NCBI GenBank assembly: GCA_005884155.1
Contig: VAXD01000022.1
Span: forward strand, 29,827 to 35,690
Length of the DNA: 5,864 nucleotides
Direction of reading: 5' to 3'
DNA from: Actinomycetota bacterium
Lineage (GTDB): Bacteria; Actinomycetota; Thermoleophilia; Gaiellales; Gaiellaceae
Part shown: positions 4,220-5,864 of the stretch, in pieces
How positions within the stretch are numbered: the stretch's first letter is position 1
How the letters are laid out: every line of letters starts with the position of its first letter
The notes under the pieces: model-generated
Seen by the model: the letters and a program-made list of their open reading frames with translations, nothing else
Told to the model about the DNA's origin: nothing
The model's database searches: none
Position numbers and translations under genes: made by a program

Positions 4220-4423
4220 ATGGAAGGCTTTCTCCTCGTCGACGACAGAGATGGGCGGGTGCTCGGACATTTCACGGATCCGATAGAGGCGCTTCGTGTC
4301 TTCGACGTTCTCGAGCTCGAGAACCCGGAGCTGGCCCGCACGCTGTCGCTCGTCAGGTTCGACCAGCGTCGAGGCTCGATCGTCGGAACCGAGACGAGCA
4401 CCCGGCTCGCCCCGCTGACCTGA
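4220..4423 (+). CDS. Uncharacterised 67-aa protein
   Basis: I do not recognise a named family. The protein starts MEGFLLVDDRDGRVLGHFTD, then a helix PIEALRVFDVLELENPELAR, then a strand TLSLVRFDQRRGSIVGTET. This is a small alpha/beta layout with an acidic N-terminal half and a basic stretch near the end. There is no signal peptide or membrane segment, so it should be cytoplasmic. ATG 4220 is the only start in this frame before an upstream stop (4184-4186). GAAGGGG (4202-4208) lies 11 nt before it, a rather long spacing. The real reading frame is supported by well-formed alternating hydrophobic residues and a stop directly followed by a strong hairpin. It converges on the CBS-domain gene. Confidence 0.65.
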   Translation: MEGFLLVDDRDGRVLGHFTDPIEALRVFDVLELENPELARTLSLVRFDQRRGSIVGTETSTRLAPLT

Positions 4424-4445
4424 GCCCCGCTGGCGGGCAGTAGCG

Positions 4446-4471
4446 AGCGAGGCGCCCGAAGGCGCCTCGCT
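4446..4471. terminator. Bidirectional hairpin between convergent genes
   Basis: A perfect 11-bp stem, AGCGAGGCGCC (4446-4456) with GGCGCCTCGCT (4461-4471), closed by a CGAA tetraloop. It sits 23 nt after the 67-aa gene and 24 nt past the CBS gene's stop. There is no U-tract on either side, as is common in high-GC genomes. Confidence 0.75.
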
Positions 4472-4494
4472 GACAAACTACCCGGGCGCGTCGA

Positions 4495-4935
4495 TCAGGG
4501 TGTTCGCGGGCCTTGAGGCTGGCGTGAAATGCCCTCGACCACTTGTCCGGTGTCCTTGTCTTTCCCTTGCCGGGCGACGTCGGCCTGTGAAACGACGCCG
4601 ACGAGGCGATCGTCCTCGGCGGTCACAGCGAGGCGCCTCACCTGGTGCTGCGCCATAACCGTGAGCGCCTCCGAGAGATCGTCGTCGGGACTCACGGTCA
4701 GAAGCTCGCGCGAGGAGACCTCGGACGCAGGCATCCCGCTCGGATCTTTGCCCTTGGCGATTGCGCGTACCACGATGTCGCGGTCTGTGATGATTCCGAC
4801 AAGCCGATCGCCTTCGACGAGCGGAACCGCTCCTACATCTTCAGCTTCCATCACCTTGGCGACCTCGGTCAAAGGCGTCTGAGGCGCCACGGCACGCGGT
4901 CTCTGTGTCATGACATCTGCAACTTTGGTGCCCAT
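4495..4935 (-). CDS. Two-CBS-domain protein
   Basis: 146 residues, nearly all of it a CBS pair (Bateman module). The first CBS covers about 8-62, from VMTQRPRAVAPQTPLTEVAKV to VGIITDRDIVVRAIA. The second covers about 72-124, with LLTVSPDDDLSEALTVM and RLVGVVSQADVAR. The G-I-I-T-D-R-D and G-V-V-S-Q-A-D segments are the usual nucleotide-contacting loops. Such stand-alone pairs bind adenine nucleotides and act as energy or stress sensors; no effector domain is attached, so the partner is unknown. The C-terminal tail (124-146) is polar and probably flexible. ATG 4935 is preceded by GAAAGGAG (4947-4940) at good spacing. It is divergent from the exonuclease gene and convergent with the 67-aa gene. 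Confidence 0.92.
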   Translation of the reverse strand: MGTKVADVMTQRPRAVAPQTPLTEVAKVMEAEDVGAVPLVEGDRLVGIITDRDIVVRAIAKGKDPSGMPASEVSSRELLTVSPDDDLSEALTVMAQHQVRRLAVTAEDDRLVGVVSQADVARQGKDKDTGQVVEGISRQPQGPRTP

Positions 4936-4945
4936 CTCGCTCCTT

Positions 4946-4992
4946 TCGGGGTTTCTTCACTGGTCTCCGCATCACCTCGATCAAAACCCCGA
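4946..4992 (-). promoter_or_regulatory. Stem in the leader of the CBS gene, next to its ribosome site
   Basis: On the minus strand TCGGGGTTT (4992-4984) pairs perfectly with AAACCCCGA (4954-4946), around a 29-nt loop. The 3' arm overlaps the first bases of the ribosome site GAAAGGAG, so folding could influence translation. No known riboswitch motif is visible in the loop. Confidence 0.35.
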
Positions 4993-5049
4993 GGTCCGGT
5001 GCCGTTGGCGGATACGCGCCTGCCGTCCAACGCCCGCGGGCGAACACAG

Positions 5050-5078
5050 TTGCAAAGCGAACGTATGTTCGCTTTGAT
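5050..5078 (+). promoter_or_regulatory. Promoter of the exonuclease gene
   Basis: TTGCAA (5050-5055) and TTTGAT (5073-5078), each 4 of 6 to consensus, are 17 nt apart with the SOS box between them. Transcription would begin near 5085-5086, on or beside the GTG at 5086, which suggests a leaderless mRNA. Confidence 0.45.
5054..5075. promoter_or_regulatory. LexA (SOS) operator
   Basis: The core CGAACGTATGTTCG (5058-5071) fits the Gram-positive/actinobacterial LexA consensus CGAAC-RNRY-GTTCG at every position. Outer bases extend the palindrome to 9 bp per arm (AAAGCGAAC, GTTCGCTTT) around GTAT. It fills the -35/-10 spacer of the exonuclease promoter, the standard place for LexA repression. Confidence 0.8.
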
Positions 5079-5085
5079 TCGAAGA

Positions 5086-5864
5086 GTGCAGCTCGCGCTC
5101 GACGCTCTCGACCGGCTCGTCGAACTGCTCGAGGAGCAGGGGCCTCTCCCGGCGGTCGACGCTGCGCGGACGCTGTTCGCAACGCCTTCGATCTCCGCCG
5201 GGCTTGCGAGCTCGCTGCTGGAGGAGGTGACCGCCGGAGACAGCCGGGTCGCCTGCACGGGGTCGACCGTGGCCCTTGCCGGTCCGGCCGAGGACCCGCT
5301 GCTGGAGGACGCGTCCTTCGTCGTCTTCGACCTCGAGACGACCGGACTCTCGGCGACGCAGAGCCGGATCTGCGAGATCGGAGCCGTTCGCGTGCAGGCG
5401 CTCGAGCTCGTGGCCGAGTTCCAGTCGCTCGTCAACCCGGGTGTCGCACTGCCCGACCCGATCGCGCGGCTGACGGGGCTGCGCGACCCGGAGCTGCGGC
5501 GGGCGCCGTCGGTGCGGACCGTCGTGCGCCGCTTCCTGGCCTTTGCCGGGGACGACCTGCTCGTCGCGCACAACGCGCAGTTCGACCGGCGGTTTCTCGA
5601 GCGCCAACTGGAGCGCATGCAGGGCAACCGGCTCGCCGAGCCGCCGCTCTGTTCCGCCGCGCTGGCCAGGCGCCTGCTGGAGGGGAGGAGGCGGCGCGTC
5701 GGGCTCGCGTCGCTCGCGGACTTCTTCGGTGTCCCGACGGCGCCGTGCCATCGCGCACTTCCGGACGCGCAGGCGACCGCGGAGATCCTCGTTCACCTCA
5801 TCGGGCTCGCGCAGGAGCTCGGGGCGCGGCGGCTCTCGGATCTCCGAGCCCTGGCGGCCCCGCG
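5086..5864 (+). CDS. DEDDh (DnaQ-like) 3'-5' exonuclease, 3' end outside window
   Basis: 259 codons are present and the frame is open at the window end. Residues 1-65 form a helical or winged-helix-like N-terminal part (MQLALDALDRLVELLEEQG). The exonuclease domain spans about 78-240: VVFDLETTGL (Exo I, Asp82, Glu84), VAHNAQFDRRFL (Exo II, Asp167) and HRALPDAQATAEIL (Exo III, His222, Asp227). That is the full DEDDh set of the Pol III epsilon family. In actinobacteria such domains are often fused to a C-terminal GIY-YIG nuclease (Rv2191 type); whether this one is cannot be seen. ATG 5065 would add seven residues but lies inside the LexA box, upstream of the predicted transcription start, and has no ribosome site, so GTG 5086 is preferred. 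The operator and the fold suggest a DNA-repair role. Confidence 0.9.
   Translation, partial: MQLALDALDRLVELLEEQGPLPAVDAARTLFATPSISAGLASSLLEEVTAGDSRVACTGSTVALAGPAEDPLLEDASFVVFDLETTGLSATQSRICEIGAVRVQALELVAEFQSLVNPGVALPDPIARLTGLRDPELRRAPSVRTVVRRFLAFAGDDLLVAHNAQFDRRFLERQLERMQGNRLAEPPLCSAALARRLLEGRRRRVGLASLADFFGVPTAPCHRALPDAQATAEILVHLIGLAQELGARRLSDLRALAAP

Noticed and set aside
3926..4270. Minus-strand 114-aa ORF through the structured gap
   Set aside because: It crosses both perfect inverted repeats and the minus-strand promoter and overlaps the start of the 67-aa gene. No domain is recognisable and the helices explain the sequence constraint better.
4981..5796. Minus-strand 271-aa ORF opposite the exonuclease gene
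   Set aside because: It is an open antisense frame of a GC-rich gene; the DEDDh motifs are on the plus strand.

Overview
The window looks like chromosomal DNA of a high-GC Actinomycetota, possibly class Thermoleophilia. The GC-rich codon use, the C-terminus of an actinobacterial UbiA-type phosphoribosyltransferase, the GAAC-N4-GTTC SOS operator and a leaderless-looking start all point that way. The class-level guess is inference only.

Left part (1-2000): the 3' end of a UbiA-family gene, probably decaprenyl-phosphate phosphoribosyltransferase, runs rightward. It converges on a leftward pair: a small predicted lipoprotein or secreted OB-like protein, then class I fructose-bisphosphate aldolase. 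The pair is bracketed by two copies of a compound, imperfectly palindromic intergenic repeat, at 167-330 (halves separated) and 1927-1983 (halves adjacent).

Middle (2000-2930): an intact tRNA-Gly(CCC) gene with its terminator. About 765 bp downstream, the 3' part of the same tRNA and its flank recur as a roughly 130-bp direct repeat. Between the copies lies one excisionase/AlpA-like helix-turn-helix ORF. This is the footprint expected of an integrated and decayed tRNA-targeting element; no integrase is visible.

Right of that (2930-4220): a secreted lysyl-oxidase-like protein that keeps the three copper histidines and the Lys/Tyr pair that form the quinone cofactor. It is followed by a 413-bp gap without a convincing gene. 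That gap holds two 13-bp perfect inverted repeats. One closes a three-way-junction fold that begins exactly where a good minus-strand promoter (TAGACA-N16-TATAAC) would start transcription, and it is followed by a terminator-like hairpin. It is the best candidate here for an undescribed small RNA.

Right end (4220-5864): an unassigned 67-aa protein converges on a two-CBS-domain protein, with a strong hairpin between them. Divergent from the CBS gene is a DEDDh (DnaQ-like) exonuclease, cut by the window end. A perfect LexA/SOS box sits between its -35 and -10, so it is probably damage-inducible. Apart from the aldolase-lipoprotein pair there are no operons, and the genes do not form one pathway.
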